DNA of 64,000 nucleotides from Sphingomonas kyeonggiensis (GCF_030812785.1 NZ_JAUSTJ010000002.1:248001-312000); one strand, 5' to 3'. Counted from the stretch's first letter, positions 9,506 through 18,800 are shown. Notes: generated from the sequence alone by a model not told the origin. Made by a program: numbers and translations.

Positions 9506-10519
9506 ATGCATGTGTCCAGTCGTCCGACGATCAAGGAAGTCTCGAAGATCGCAGGCGTGTCGTTCAAGACCGTCAGCCGCGTGCTCAACAATGAAAAGCA
9601 TGTCAGCGAAGAGACGCGCCGCCGTGTCGAGGAAGTCGTCGCCCGGCTCAACTTCCGCCCGAGCCACGCCGCTCGCACGCTAGCCGGGCGCAAGTCCTTC
9701 CAGGTCGGCCTGCTCTACGACAATCCCAGTCCCTATTACATCTATCACGTCCAGACCGGCGCGCAGCAGCGCTGCACCGAGCTCGGCTACCGCCTGTTGC
9801 TCCAGCCGATCGACAGCCAGTCGCCCGATCTCGTCTCGAACGTGCTGGCGCTGATCGACGAGACGCATCTCGACGGCCTGATCCTCTCGCCGCCGGTGAC
9901 CGAGGCGACGGCCCTGCTCGACGAGCTCGACCGGCGCGGGCTGCCCTATGTCCGGATCGCGCCGGGCACCCGCAAGGATGCCGGCCTGTCCGCCTCGATG
10001 GACGACGTCGTTGCCGCGCGCGAGCTGACTGCGCACCTGATCGGGCTCGGCCATCGCCGTATCGCTATGATCCGCGGCCTGGAGAGCCACGCCTCCTCGG
10101 CCGATCGTCTCGCCGGCTACCGGGCAGAGCTGGAGGCGCACGGCATTGCCTTCGATCCCGCACTGGTCGTCGCGGCGGAGAACGACTTCGCCTCGGGCGC
10201 GGCCGCCGCGCGCGAGCTGCTGGCGCTGAAGGACCGCCCCACCGCGATCTTCGCCGGCAATGACGACATGGCCGCCGGCGCGCTCGCCACTGCGCATGAG
10301 AGCGACATCGACGTGCCCGGCCAGCTCTCGATCGCCGGCTTCGACGATTCGGACCTGGCCCGCGCCGTCTGGCCGCCCCTCACCACGATCCGCCAGCCGG
10401 TGCACGAACTCGCCTCGGCCGCGGCCGAGCTGATCCTCGGTGGCGCCGCGCCCCAGCCGCGCGTCACGCTCGAGCACAAGCTGATGGTACGGGCGAGCAC
10501 GGGGCCCGCGCCCCGGTAA
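9506..10519 (+). CDS. LacI-family transcriptional repressor
   Basis: 337 residues from the ATG at 9506. The N-terminal helix-turn-helix is TIKEVSKIAGVSFKTVSRVL (residues 8-27), followed by the hinge helix RPSHAARTLAG. The periplasmic-binding-protein-like core includes IFAGNDDMAAGAL, SIAGFDDSDLARAVWPPLTTIRQP and two typical sugar-contact strands. It binds DNA as a dimer and is normally relieved by a sugar effector, which cannot be identified here. It is divergent from the kinase gene, with a palindromic operator between them. A longer upstream frame exists (from 9209) but runs antisense through the kinase gene, and homologues start at MHVSSRPTIKE. Confidence 0.9.
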   Translation: MHVSSRPTIKEVSKIAGVSFKTVSRVLNNEKHVSEETRRRVEEVVARLNFRPSHAARTLAGRKSFQVGLLYDNPSPYYIYHVQTGAQQRCTELGYRLLLQPIDSQSPDLVSNVLALIDETHLDGLILSPPVTEATALLDELDRRGLPYVRIAPGTRKDAGLSASMDDVVAARELTAHLIGLGHRRIAMIRGLESHASSADRLAGYRAELEAHGIAFDPALVVAAENDFASGAAAARELLALKDRPTAIFAGNDDMAAGALATAHESDIDVPGQLSIAGFDDSDLARAVWPPLTTIRQPVHELASAAAELILGGAAPQPRVTLEHKLMVRASTGPAPR

Positions 10520-10600
10520 CCAAAGGGCGTCCCGCTGCTGGACTCGGTTAACCAAAGCTAGCGCTGGCAGCAAAAGTTAAGAAGTCGTTAACTGCTGGCC

Positions 10601-10771
10601 ATGCAACGCCAGCTCGTCCTCGAGGGCTACGCCCCCCGCCGCCACCCGTTCCGCCGCTATGTCCGCCGCGCCGTGGCGCAGCAGCGCAAGTTGCGTGACG
10701 ACAGCGACGTGAAGCTCTTCGCACTGAGCTTCACCGCCTTCTTCGTCTGCTTCTTCACGTTCATTGCCTGA
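10601..10771 (+). CDS. Small hypothetical membrane peptide (56 residues)
   Basis: A short ORF from the ATG at 10601 to a TGA at 10769-10771. The first ~37 residues are strongly basic (APRRHPFRRYVRRAVAQQRK). The last ~18 form one hydrophobic, Phe-rich segment (LFALSFTAFFVCFFTFIA) that reads like a C-terminal membrane anchor. Codon use is the GC-rich pattern of the neighbours. The 5' side has GTTAA/TTAAC half-sites (10576-10580 and 10588-10592), but no good ribosome binding site. It lies in the gap between the LacI gene and the convergent MFS gene. I do not recognise it; tail-anchored small proteins of this kind are usually annotated as hypothetical. Confidence 0.5.
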   Translation: MQRQLVLEGYAPRRHPFRRYVRRAVAQQRKLRDDSDVKLFALSFTAFFVCFFTFIA

Positions 10772-10792
10772 AGGCTGCGGCGCGGTCCTAAA

Positions 10793-12088
10793 TCAAGGCA
10801 GCACATCCGGTGCGTGCGGTGCGTCCTCGGCCTTGTAGAGCCGGTGGGCGCACCAGGCCGAGGCCAGGCAGAGCAGCACCACCACCAGAATGCACTCGGC
10901 GACGCCGACCTTCGGGATGTTGCTGATCCCGAAGATGCCGACCGATCCGAACACCATGAAGCCCGAGTTGACGATGTTGTTCGCCGCCACGGTGCGCGCG
11001 GTCTGCGACTTGTCGACGGTGGTGGTCAGGAAGGCATAGAGCGGCACCACGAACATGCCGCCGCTGGTCGCGATCGCCAGCAACAGGCCCAGCACCGCCC
11101 AGCCGATCGGCATGGTGATGAAATGCGCGGTCTTGAGCAGCGGGCCGTCATGCACCGGCCAGAAGCGGGCGGTGAAGTAGAACAGGATGACGAAGATCAT
11201 CATCGTCAGCACCGAGCGCACGGCGTACTTGGCCGACACATGCCCCTTGAGCAGCCGGTTGATGATCACCGATCCGATCGCGATGCCGACCGAGAAGATG
11301 CCCAGGAACACGCTCGCCACGTCCTTCTGGGCGTGGAACACGTTCTTCACCAGCGGCGGGAACAGCACGCCCAGCACCGCCGCGATCGTCCAGAACACGC
11401 TGATCGCGATGATCGCCAGGTAGAGCCGGCGGATGTGCATGGTGGCCGAGATCAGCCGCCACGAGGCGCGGAAGATGTTGTAGTCGATCTTGAGCTTGGT
11501 CAGCGGCGGGGCGGAGGGGATGCGCTGCGAGGCCAGCCAGCCGACCAGCGCCACGCCGATCACCGCGAACGCCGCGGCCTTGGCACTGATCACGCCGCCG
11601 GCGATCGTGCCGCACAGGATCGCGATATAGGTGCCGGCCTCGACCATGCCGGTGCCGCCCAGCACTTCGTCTTCCTCCAGATGCTGGGGCAGGATCGCGT
11701 ATTTGATCGGGCCGAAGAATGCCGAGTGGATGCCCATGCCGACGAGCGCGGCGAGCATCAGCTCGAGATTCTTGAGGAAGATGCCCGAGGCGCCGACCAG
11801 CATGATGCCGATCTCGGCGGCCTTGATGATCCGCATGATCTTCGCCTTGTCGTAGCTGTCGGCGAGCTGGCCGGCGAGCGCGGAGAAGAGGAAGAAGGGC
11901 AGGATGAAGATGCCCGTCGCGATCGCGCTGAACCGGGTTTCGTCCTCGACCGAGTTGAAGATCTGGTAGGTCGCGAAGAAGATCATCGCGTTCTTGAACA
12001 GATTGTCGTTGAACGCGCCGAGGAACTGGGTGACGAAGAGCGGCAGGAACCGGCGCTCCCGCATCAAACCGAGCGCCGCACCATGCAT
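10793..12088 (-). CDS. MFS transporter, LplT-like
   Basis: 431 residues with about 12 hydrophobic segments. The N-terminus FLPLFVTQFLGAFNDNLFKNA is the hallmark of the lysophospholipid-transporter (LplT) branch of the major facilitator superfamily, which flips lysophospholipids inward for re-acylation and is in some bacteria fused to an Aas acyltransferase. Here the transporter stands alone: no PlsC or acyl-ACP synthetase domain follows. It ends with a short hydrophilic tail (KAEDAPHAPDVLP). The start at 12088 gives MHGAALGLMRERRF; an internal Met eight residues later is possible. It has no operon partner. The substrate is inferred from the family. Confidence 0.75.
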   Translation of the reverse strand: MHGAALGLMRERRFLPLFVTQFLGAFNDNLFKNAMIFFATYQIFNSVEDETRFSAIATGIFILPFFLFSALAGQLADSYDKAKIMRIIKAAEIGIMLVGASGIFLKNLELMLAALVGMGIHSAFFGPIKYAILPQHLEEDEVLGGTGMVEAGTYIAILCGTIAGGVISAKAAAFAVIGVALVGWLASQRIPSAPPLTKLKIDYNIFRASWRLISATMHIRRLYLAIIAISVFWTIAAVLGVLFPPLVKNVFHAQKDVASVFLGIFSVGIAIGSVIINRLLKGHVSAKYAVRSVLTMMIFVILFYFTARFWPVHDGPLLKTAHFITMPIGWAVLGLLLAIATSGGMFVVPLYAFLTTTVDKSQTARTVAANNIVNSGFMVFGSVGIFGISNIPKVGVAECILVVVLLCLASAWCAHRLYKAEDAPHAPDVLP

Positions 12089-12212
12089 AAGCTAACCTTC
12101 ACCTCTGATTGCGGTTTTTCCGCCGAATGTCGCGCGGGCATAGCCGAGCGGCATGCGCGGCGGCAATCGGTTAATCGGTTTCCCCGGTCGAGCCACCAAT
12201 GAGCGCTACATC

Positions 12213-12318
12213 GTCACCCCGGCCTTGTGCCGGGGTCCACGGCGCCGCGCGTCTTGCGGCAAGAGCCTCTTGCCTGATGCTCGCCTCCCGGTGGACCCCG
12301 GCACAAGGCCGGGGTGAC
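12213..12318. repeat. REP-like inverted repeat, family B
   Basis: Two 28-nt arms, 12213-12240 and 12291-12318, are perfect inverted copies (core ACCCCGGCCTTGTGCCGGGG). A 50-bp internal segment separates them. The same arms recur at 33776-33880, and a diverged single arm is at 30247-30274. It sits in the 245-bp gap between the MFS gene and the second LacI gene, which otherwise holds nothing recognisable. Confidence 0.85.
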
Positions 12319-12333
12319 GGAGGAAGCGGCTAA

Positions 12334-13356
12334 CTAGGCCCCGCACGATTCCCGTACGATCAGATCCGTCGGCAGGCGCTCCGCGCTGGGATCGGGGGAG
12401 GGGTCGAGGATGCGCGAGACCAGCTGACGCCCCGCCTCGAACGTGTCCTGCCGGATCGTGCTGAGCGCCGGCGTGGAGAGACGGGCGAGCAGCATGTCGT
12501 CATAGCCCATCACCGACACCTCGTTCGGCACCGACACGCCGGCGCGGCGTAGTGCGCGGATCGCGCCCAGCGCGATCAGGTCGGAGGAGGCGACGATGCC
12601 GTCAAAATGGACGTGCCGCCGCAGCAGCCGGCTCACCGCCGCGTCGGCCGATTCGAGCTCGAAATCGACCGGCACCACCAGCTTGGGGTCGGCCGGGATG
12701 CCGGCTTCCTTCAGCGCCTCGTCATAGCCGCGCTTGCGCTGCATCGATTCGGGATCGGTGCCGCCCAGGAACAGGATCGCCTTGCGGCCGAGCCGGGCGA
12801 GATGCGCCGTCGCGCGCCGGCCGCCCAGCTGGTTGTCCGATCCGATCGAGCAATAGAGCTGCCCCGCCATCTGCGCGCCCCACACCACGAAATTGGCGTT
12901 GGTCTGGGTCAGCTGGTTGAACGCGTCGTGGAGCATCGACTGGCCGAGGAAGATCACCCCGCTCGCCCGGCTGGTCGTGGTGGTGGCGACCAGGTCCTCG
13001 TAATTGGCCGGGGTGGTGTGGCTCACCGTGAAGTCGCAGTCGCGCGCGCGCGCCGCCTCGCCGATGCTGGCGAGCAGCTCGAGGAAGAAGGGGTGGGAGA
13101 GCGGCAGCGGCCGCCCGCGCATGAACGGCGTGACGATCACGATCGTCCCCTCGGCCCCCACCGGCGCGGCCGGCATGTATGGGCGGAAGGGATAGTCATG
13201 GTCGCGTGCCAGCGCCCAGATCTTCTGCTTGGTCCGCGCGCTGATCAGCGGATGATCGTTGAGCGCCCGCGAGACGGTCGAGATCGACACGCCCGCCAGC
13301 TTCGCCAGATCCTCCAGCGTCGTATTGTTGTTGCTACTGCTGCCCATTGTGCCCAA
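12334..13356 (-). CDS. LacI-family transcriptional regulator of the adjacent sugar locus
   Basis: 340 residues. The helix-turn-helix is TTLEDLAKLAGVSISTVSRAL (residues 12-32) with ALNDHPLISARTKQKI following. The effector domain ends with VSVMGYDDMLLARLSTPALSTIRQD, typical of LacI/GalR proteins. A Met at 13347 (MGSSSNNN) could be the true start. The gene is divergent from the MFS sugar transporter at 13406 and heads a locus with a TonB-dependent receptor and a GH97 enzyme. The same arrangement occurs for MalI in Caulobacter maltodextrin loci, so an alpha-glucan-derived effector is a reasonable inference. CAAGCTTG (13354-13361) overlaps its start codon and could be an autoregulatory half-site. 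Confidence 0.88.
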   Translation of the reverse strand: MGTMGSSSNNNTTLEDLAKLAGVSISTVSRALNDHPLISARTKQKIWALARDHDYPFRPYMPAAPVGAEGTIVIVTPFMRGRPLPLSHPFFLELLASIGEAARARDCDFTVSHTTPANYEDLVATTTTSRASGVIFLGQSMLHDAFNQLTQTNANFVVWGAQMAGQLYCSIGSDNQLGGRRATAHLARLGRKAILFLGGTDPESMQRKRGYDEALKEAGIPADPKLVVPVDFELESADAAVSRLLRRHVHFDGIVASSDLIALGAIRALRRAGVSVPNEVSVMGYDDMLLARLSTPALSTIRQDTFEAGRQLVSRILDPSPDPSAERLPTDLIVRESCGA

Positions 13357-13405
13357 GCTTGAGGAAGGCCGAATACGGCATGTTTAGAACGGTGAGGGGG
13401 GAGCA

Positions 13406-14950
13406 TTGCAAGCAGGCCGGCAGAGCGAGGCGATCGACATCGCCTGCACGCCAGCGCCCGGCACGGGCCGGCTCCGCCTGCTGCAGATCTGGAACATGTG
13501 CTTCGGCCTGCTCGGCATCCAGATCGTCTGGGGCCTGCAGAACGTCAACACCAGCCGGATCTTCCAGACCCTGGGCGCCGAGCTCGACGACCTTGCGATA
13601 TTGTGGATCGCCGGCCCCGCCACCGGGCTGCTCGTCCAGCCGATCATCGGCCATCTGAGCGACCGCACCCGCGGCCCGCTCGGCCGGCGACGCCCCTATA
13701 TCCTGGCCGGCGCGGTCTGCACCGCGCTTGCCCTGTTCCTGATGCCCAACGCCACCAGCCTGTGGGCGGCGAGTCTGATGCTCTGGGTGCTCACCGCCTC
13801 GATCAACATCGCGATGGAGCCGTTCCGCGCGCTGGTCGCGGACCGGGTGCCGGAAAGCCAGCGCACCGCCGGCTTCGCGATGCAGGTGTTCTTCATCGGC
13901 ATCGGCGCGGTGTTCGCCTCGGCGCTGCCCTGGATGCTGGTTCATTGGGCGGGGCTCAGCGGCCAGCCCGAGCCGCACCTGCTGCCCCAGTCGGTGCGCA
14001 CCGCTTTCTATATCGGCGGCTTCTGCCTGCTCTTCGCCGTGGCCTGGACGATCGTCACCACCCGCGAATGCCCGGCGCCGCCGCGCCTGCCGGAAGCGGC
14101 GATGCCGCCGCATGTCCTCTCGCCCGAGCGCGCCGCCTCGCTGGTCCGCCATGGCATCGTCTGGATGGTGGCCGGAGCAGGGATCGCCGGCGCCGCCGCG
14201 CTCGCCGGCTGGAAGCGCGAAATCTATGTCATCGCCGGCATCTGCTTCCTGTTCGGACTGCTCCAGGCGGTGGTGGTCCGCCTGCGCCGGCTCGGCCGCA
14301 GCTCGATCGGCATGCTCGAGATCGTCGAGGACATCCGCTCGATGCCCGTGCTGCTCAAGCGCCTCGCCGTGGTCCAGTTCTTCACCTGGTACGGTCTGTT
14401 CGCGATGTGGATCTACACCGTGCCCGCGCTGGCGCTCCGCCATTACGGCACCGCCGACCCGGCCTCGCCGGGATACAATGCCGCAGCGGACTGGGTGGGG
14501 GTGCTGTTCGCCGGCTATAACGGCGTCGCGGCGCTGGGCGCGCTGCTGCTCCCCGGCATCGGCGAGCGGCTCGGCCGCCGCGCGACGCATGCGCTGTGCC
14601 TGGCCTTCGGCGCGGCCGGGCTGGTCGGCTTCCTGCTCGTCAGCGATCCCATGGCCTTGTGGCTGCCGACGGTCGGGGTGGGGCTCGCCTGGGCGGCGAT
14701 CCTGTCGATGCCCTATGCCATGCTCGCCGGCAGCGTGCCGCCGGGCAAGGCCGGCGTGTACATGGGCATCCACAACATGTTCCTGGTGATCCCCCAGCTC
14801 GTCGCCTCGACGATGCTCGGGCCGCTGGTCGGCCGCGTCTTCCACGGCCAGGCCGAATATGCCCTGGTCCTCGCCGCCGCGACGCTGCTGATCGCGGCCG
14901 GCTTCGCGCTCACGCTTCCACGCAGCGCCGACACCGGCTCCCGGCAATAG
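13406..14950 (+). CDS. MFS sugar transporter (maltodextrin/glycoside-type, inner membrane)
   Basis: 514 residues, ~12 membrane segments. The start GLLGIQIVWGLQNVNTSRIFQTLG and the loop SDRTRGPLGRRRPYI place it with the sucrose/maltose-type MFS proteins found beside TonB-dependent receptors in Sphingomonas and Caulobacter (MalY-like). The predicted role is uptake of a di- or oligosaccharide from periplasm to cytoplasm. The start is a TTG at 13406 preceded by AGGGGGGAG; no in-frame ATG occurs until residue 31, inside TM1. It is divergent from the LacI gene (49-bp gap), followed by the TonB receptor. The exact sugar cannot be read from sequence. Confidence 0.85.
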   Translation: MQAGRQSEAIDIACTPAPGTGRLRLLQIWNMCFGLLGIQIVWGLQNVNTSRIFQTLGAELDDLAILWIAGPATGLLVQPIIGHLSDRTRGPLGRRRPYILAGAVCTALALFLMPNATSLWAASLMLWVLTASINIAMEPFRALVADRVPESQRTAGFAMQVFFIGIGAVFASALPWMLVHWAGLSGQPEPHLLPQSVRTAFYIGGFCLLFAVAWTIVTTRECPAPPRLPEAAMPPHVLSPERAASLVRHGIVWMVAGAGIAGAAALAGWKREIYVIAGICFLFGLLQAVVVRLRRLGRSSIGMLEIVEDIRSMPVLLKRLAVVQFFTWYGLFAMWIYTVPALALRHYGTADPASPGYNAAADWVGVLFAGYNGVAALGALLLPGIGERLGRRATHALCLAFGAAGLVGFLLVSDPMALWLPTVGVGLAWAAILSMPYAMLAGSVPPGKAGVYMGIHNMFLVIPQLVASTMLGPLVGRVFHGQAEYALVLAAATLLIAAGFALTLPRSADTGSRQ

Positions 14951-15443
14951 CCCTTTGCGGGCGCAAGGCTGTGCGCTGCTTTGCATTGCTGTGCCAGGTT
15001 GTGCAAAACTTGCATTGATTGCAAGGCAAAATTGCACTGTGCGACTCGCATTCCATGCCCGCCGACAGGCTGTTCTGAATGCTTTGTCTCAGTAAAATCG
15101 TTATTTTATAATAAGATAATCGCAGAAATATTTTCGAAAATTTCCCTCTTGCGACTTTGCTCAATTTACGCAAAGTTACGCAAAGAGCTTCCCGGGCTGG
15201 GCAGCTCGCAGTGGATGGCCGCGCCGGAGAGCGCGGCTGGCACGATGGAGGGTGTCTTGGGGGAAGCGCGGCACGGCCGGCTTGCGATCATGCGCAGCAA
15301 CAGCGTGGGGCCATGCCCTGCGCGGCCTTCGCGCATCCGCACCTTTGCACACCGACACGAAATCTGACGCGACGTCGCGGGGCGGGGGCTCCGCGGCGTC
15401 TTGCATGCAACAGCGCCGCAAAGGCGCGACGGAGGGAGGAAAG
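14951..15443 (+). promoter_or_regulatory. Long regulatory and leader region of the TonB-dependent receptor
   Basis: No gene lies in these 493 bp. There is a cluster of TTGCA/TGCAA half-sites, including the palindrome TTGCATTGATTGCAA (15010-15024). Next is an AT-rich promoter (15084-15112), then an inverted repeat CTTTGC/GCAAAG (15155-15160 and 15170-15175) overlapping two tandem TTACGCAAAG copies (15166-15185). A GC-rich leader with several potential hairpins follows, including TTGCATGCAA close to the gene. A GGAGGGAGG Shine-Dalgarno (15431-15439) precedes the ATG at 15444. Apparent frames in the leader lack supporting features. Confidence 0.7.
15084..15112 (+). promoter_or_regulatory. Near-consensus sigma-70 promoter for the TonB-dependent receptor
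   Basis: TTGTCT (15084-15089), a 17-bp spacer and TATAAT (15107-15112), in a short AT-rich island. Transcription would begin near 15119, leaving a ~325-nt leader before the receptor start codon at 15444. Confidence 0.7.
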
Positions 15444-18400
15444 ATGAAGCAGACCACGATCCTGCGGGGCAGCGCCTCGCTAGCCGCCTTGGCCCTGATG
15501 GGCCTGGCCGGCATTGCCCAGGCGCAGACCGCGCCGGCCAGCGCATCCGAAACGGTGCAGGAGGACGATAGCGGCGGCGCGATCGTCGTCGTCGGCGTCC
15601 GCAAGGCGCTCGAGAGCGCGCAGACGATCAAGCGCGATTCCGACACCGTTGTCGATTCGATCACCGCGACCGATATCGGCGCCTTCCCGGACACCTCGGT
15701 GTCGGGCGCGCTCCAGCGCGTGCCGGGCATCACCACCTCGCGCCTCCAGTCGACCGACGACTCCACGCACCCCTCGGGCGAGCCGACCAGCGTGCTCATC
15801 CGCGGCCTCACCTTCGTCCGCACCGAGTTCAACGGGCGCGACAGCTTCTCGGCCGATAGCTATCGCGGCCTCAACTTCAACGACGTCTCGCCCGAGCTGA
15901 TGGCCGGCGTCGATGCGTACAAGAACCAGACGGCGGAGATGATCGAGGGCGGCCTGGCCGGCACGGTCAATTTGCGCACCCGCCTGCCGTTCGACCAGAA
16001 GGGCCTGCTCATCGCCGGCAATGCCAAGGCGACCTATGGTACCCGCTCGAAGGAGTGGACCGGCGAGTTCTCGGGCCTGATCTCGAACACCTGGGATACC
16101 GCGATCGGCCGCTTCGGCCTGATGGCCAATTTCGCCCGCAGCCATGTCGTCACGCGCACCGAGAGCGTGATCATGGACAAGATCGACACCTTCTGCACCA
16201 CCGGCTCGACCAACGCTTCGGGCGGCGGAATCGTCAATGCGGACGGCTCGGTCGCCTGCGCCTCCAACCCGTTCGGCGGCTCGGGCTGGGCCTATATCCC
16301 GGACGGCATCCGCTATTCGCAGGTCGATTACGACCGCACCCGCCGCGGCATCTCGGCGGCGGCGCAGTATGAGAACAATGCGGGCAATTTCCGCATGACC
16401 GCCCAGTATAACGACAGCGAATATCACAATGCCTGGCTCGAGCGTGCAAGCCACGTGATCTTCCAGGGCGATGCGTACGGCAAGTCGGCCTTCTTCCCGC
16501 GCACCAGCTCGATCCTCGGCGCGGCGCCGGGCACCTCGGCCTTCGTCTTCGGGCCGGACGGCATGCTTCAGTCGGGCACGCTGACCCAGGCGCATGGCAG
16601 CTGGGCGGGCAGCTGGAGCAGCACGCAGGACGCGATCAACACCGGTTCGGCTGTGCCGGGCCTGCCCTTCGTCAACAATTGCGCCGCGCCCTCGGTCTGC
16701 ACCACGCTGCAGGACGGCAACTATTTCCAGAACGAGGCGCGCAACTTCGATCACCGCGAGCGCACTCAGGACCTGTCGGGCAACATCAGCTGGGATCCGA
16801 CCGAGAGGCTCCATGTCAACCTCGACGTCCAGCACATCTGGGCCAACACGACCAATGACGACATTCTCGTCGCGGTCGGCTCGATGGCCAACATGCAGTA
16901 CAGCGTGAACAGCGACGGCACGCCCAATGTGAAGCTGCTGCCGGGCTCGAACGTGAACTATGCCACCGGCGGCCTCTCCAACCCGCACAATTACTGGATG
17001 CCGTTCATCCAGGCGCACATGGAGAATAACGACGCCAAGGAAACCGCCTTCCGCGGCGACGTCGCCTATGACTTCAACGAAGGCAGCTGGCTGGACTCGC
17101 TGAAGATCGGCGTGCGCTATGCCGATCGCAGCCAGACGGTCCGCTACTCGACCTTCAACTGGTCGCCGGTTGCGGCCTCGTGGAACTGCAACGGTCCGGG
17201 CTTCAACATCGACAACACCACCGGCGGCAACTATCCGGCCTGCAACGCTGCTCATGCGCCGTTCAAGGGCTATGGCGCCGGCATGTGGGAGTCGGTCACG
17301 CTCGGCGACAACTTCTACAATGGCGGCGTCTACGCCAATGATCCGCTGGTCTACATGAACCGCGACACGCTGATGGACCGGGCGCGCCTGGTGCAGGGCG
17401 TCAGCGGCACCACCACCGGCTCGCCGATGGGCTGGGAGCCGATCTGCTCGCGCACCGGCACGGTCGACGGCTGCTACCTCCCGTCCGAGATCATGCACGT
17501 CAAGGAGAAGACCAAGGCGGCCTATGCGATGCTCCGCTTCGGCGGTGAGGGGAAGGACATTGGTGGCGTTAACATCCGCGGCAATATCGGCCTGCGCTAT
17601 GTCCGCACCGACATCGATTCGGACGGCAGCGTCGGCTATCCGCTGACCACCACCTTCAACAACTATGTCCCCTGCGGCGGTCCGCTGCCGGCGGGCTGGG
17701 TGGTCAACCCGATGTGCTTCGTCACCCCGGCGGTCTCGGCCTTCGCCAATGGCGGCGGCTCGCCGAACGTCTACAAGTCGAGCTACGAGAACTGGCTGCC
17801 GAGCTTCAACCTGCGCCTCGGCCTCGATGACAAGAGCTTCATCCGCTTCGGCTATTCGCGCGGCATGTCGCGGCCGGACTTCGGCCTGCTGCGCAACTTC
17901 GTCTCGATCCAGGGCCCGATCCTCGACGGCACGCCCAACTCGCAGTACCTGATCAAGAACGGCGCAGGCACCGTCACCGGCTACAACTTCGTGTTCCGCG
18001 CGGAATCGGGCTTCCCGGCGCTCAAGCCGATCACCGCCGACCAGTTCGACCTGACCTTCGAGCATTATTTCGGCCGCAGCAGCTCGTTCACGATCGACGG
18101 CTTCTACAAGAAGCTCAACGGCACGATCTCGTACGGCGAGTTCCTGCGCAGCTTCACCAACAACGGCTCGACCCAGACGGTGCTGATGCGCGGTCCGCGC
18201 AACTCGGCCGATGGCGGCACGCTCAAGGGCGTCGAGGTCGCGTTCCAGACCTTCTTCGACTTCCTGCCGGGCGTGCTCAGTGGCCTCGGCACCCAGCTGA
18301 ACTACACCTTTGTCGACCAGTCGGGCATCAACAATTCGAACCTGGTGACCCAGGGCGCGCTCGATGCCGGAGGCACCGGCGGCTTCGGCGCGGGCCTCGA

Positions 18401-18800
18401 CGTTTCGGGCGGCCGCGGCGTGGTGATCGACTCGCACCAGCTGGCCGGCATCTCGAAGCACACCTTCAACGCCGTGGCGCTCTACGAGAAGGGCCCGATC
18501 GGCATGCGTCTCGCCTATAACTGGCGCTCGCGCTTCCTGACCAACAACCTCGACTGCTGCATCGGCCTGCCGGTGTTCCAGAAGGCGGCGGGCTTCCTCG
18601 ACGGGTCGCTGCGCTTCTCGCTGGCCAAGTGGGTCGAGCTGTCGATCGAAGGCTCGAACCTGCTCGGCACCACCACGGTGTTCCAGCAGCAGATCTTCGG
18701 CGACTCCTCGGCGACGCCGGGCGCCAAGCCTGTTTACCGTGACGCAAACTGGAGCCGCGTCGACCGGCGCTTCCAGTTCGGCGCCCGGTTCAAGTTCTAA
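15444..18800 (+). CDS. TonB-dependent outer-membrane receptor (carbohydrate-type)
   Basis: 1,118 residues from the ATG at 15444, which has a strong GGAGGGAGG site. A signal peptide ends at GIAQAQ (about residue 28). A TonB-box-like IVVVGVRK and a plug domain follow (ITATDIGAFPDTSVSGALQRVPGI, SVLIRGL), then a large 22-strand-type barrel ending in FQFGARFKF with the terminal Phe expected for BAM insertion. Size and plug type match receptors for oligosaccharides such as MalA of Caulobacter rather than small siderophore receptors. It needs TonB-ExbBD, which is not in the window. A near-consensus promoter precedes it and a rho-independent terminator follows, so it is probably transcribed alone or at higher level than the genes downstream. 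A longer frame from 15252 lacks these signals. Confidence 0.93.
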   Translation: MKQTTILRGSASLAALALMGLAGIAQAQTAPASASETVQEDDSGGAIVVVGVRKALESAQTIKRDSDTVVDSITATDIGAFPDTSVSGALQRVPGITTSRLQSTDDSTHPSGEPTSVLIRGLTFVRTEFNGRDSFSADSYRGLNFNDVSPELMAGVDAYKNQTAEMIEGGLAGTVNLRTRLPFDQKGLLIAGNAKATYGTRSKEWTGEFSGLISNTWDTAIGRFGLMANFARSHVVTRTESVIMDKIDTFCTTGSTNASGGGIVNADGSVACASNPFGGSGWAYIPDGIRYSQVDYDRTRRGISAAAQYENNAGNFRMTAQYNDSEYHNAWLERASHVIFQGDAYGKSAFFPRTSSILGAAPGTSAFVFGPDGMLQSGTLTQAHGSWAGSWSSTQDAINTGSAVPGLPFVNNCAAPSVCTTLQDGNYFQNEARNFDHRERTQDLSGNISWDPTERLHVNLDVQHIWANTTNDDILVAVGSMANMQYSVNSDGTPNVKLLPGSNVNYATGGLSNPHNYWMPFIQAHMENNDAKETAFRGDVAYDFNEGSWLDSLKIGVRYADRSQTVRYSTFNWSPVAASWNCNGPGFNIDNTTGGNYPACNAAHAPFKGYGAGMWESVTLGDNFYNGGVYANDPLVYMNRDTLMDRARLVQGVSGTTTGSPMGWEPICSRTGTVDGCYLPSEIMHVKEKTKAAYAMLRFGGEGKDIGGVNIRGNIGLRYVRTDIDSDGSVGYPLTTTFNNYVPCGGPLPAGWVVNPMCFVTPAVSAFANGGGSPNVYKSSYENWLPSFNLRLGLDDKSFIRFGYSRGMSRPDFGLLRNFVSIQGPILDGTPNSQYLIKNGAGTVTGYNFVFRAESGFPALKPITADQFDLTFEHYFGRSSSFTIDGFYKKLNGTISYGEFLRSFTNNGSTQTVLMRGPRNSADGGTLKGVEVAFQTFFDFLPGVLSGLGTQLNYTFVDQSGINNSNLVTQGALDAGGTGGFGAGLDVSGGRGVVIDSHQLAGISKHTFNAVALYEKGPIGMRLAYNWRSRFLTNNLDCCIGLPVFQKAAGFLDGSLRFSLAKWVELSIEGSNLLGTTTVFQQQIFGDSSATPGAKPVYRDANWSRVDRRFQFGARFKF

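Noticed and set aside
13334-15037. 567-residue antisense frame opposite the MFS sugar transporter
   Set aside because: Gln/Arg/Asp-rich composition, no domains; the opposite strand is a clear 12-helix transporter.
15480-18461. 993-residue antisense frame opposite the TonB-dependent receptor
   Set aside because: The receptor on the plus strand has signal peptide, plug, barrel and terminal Phe; the antisense product is low-complexity.
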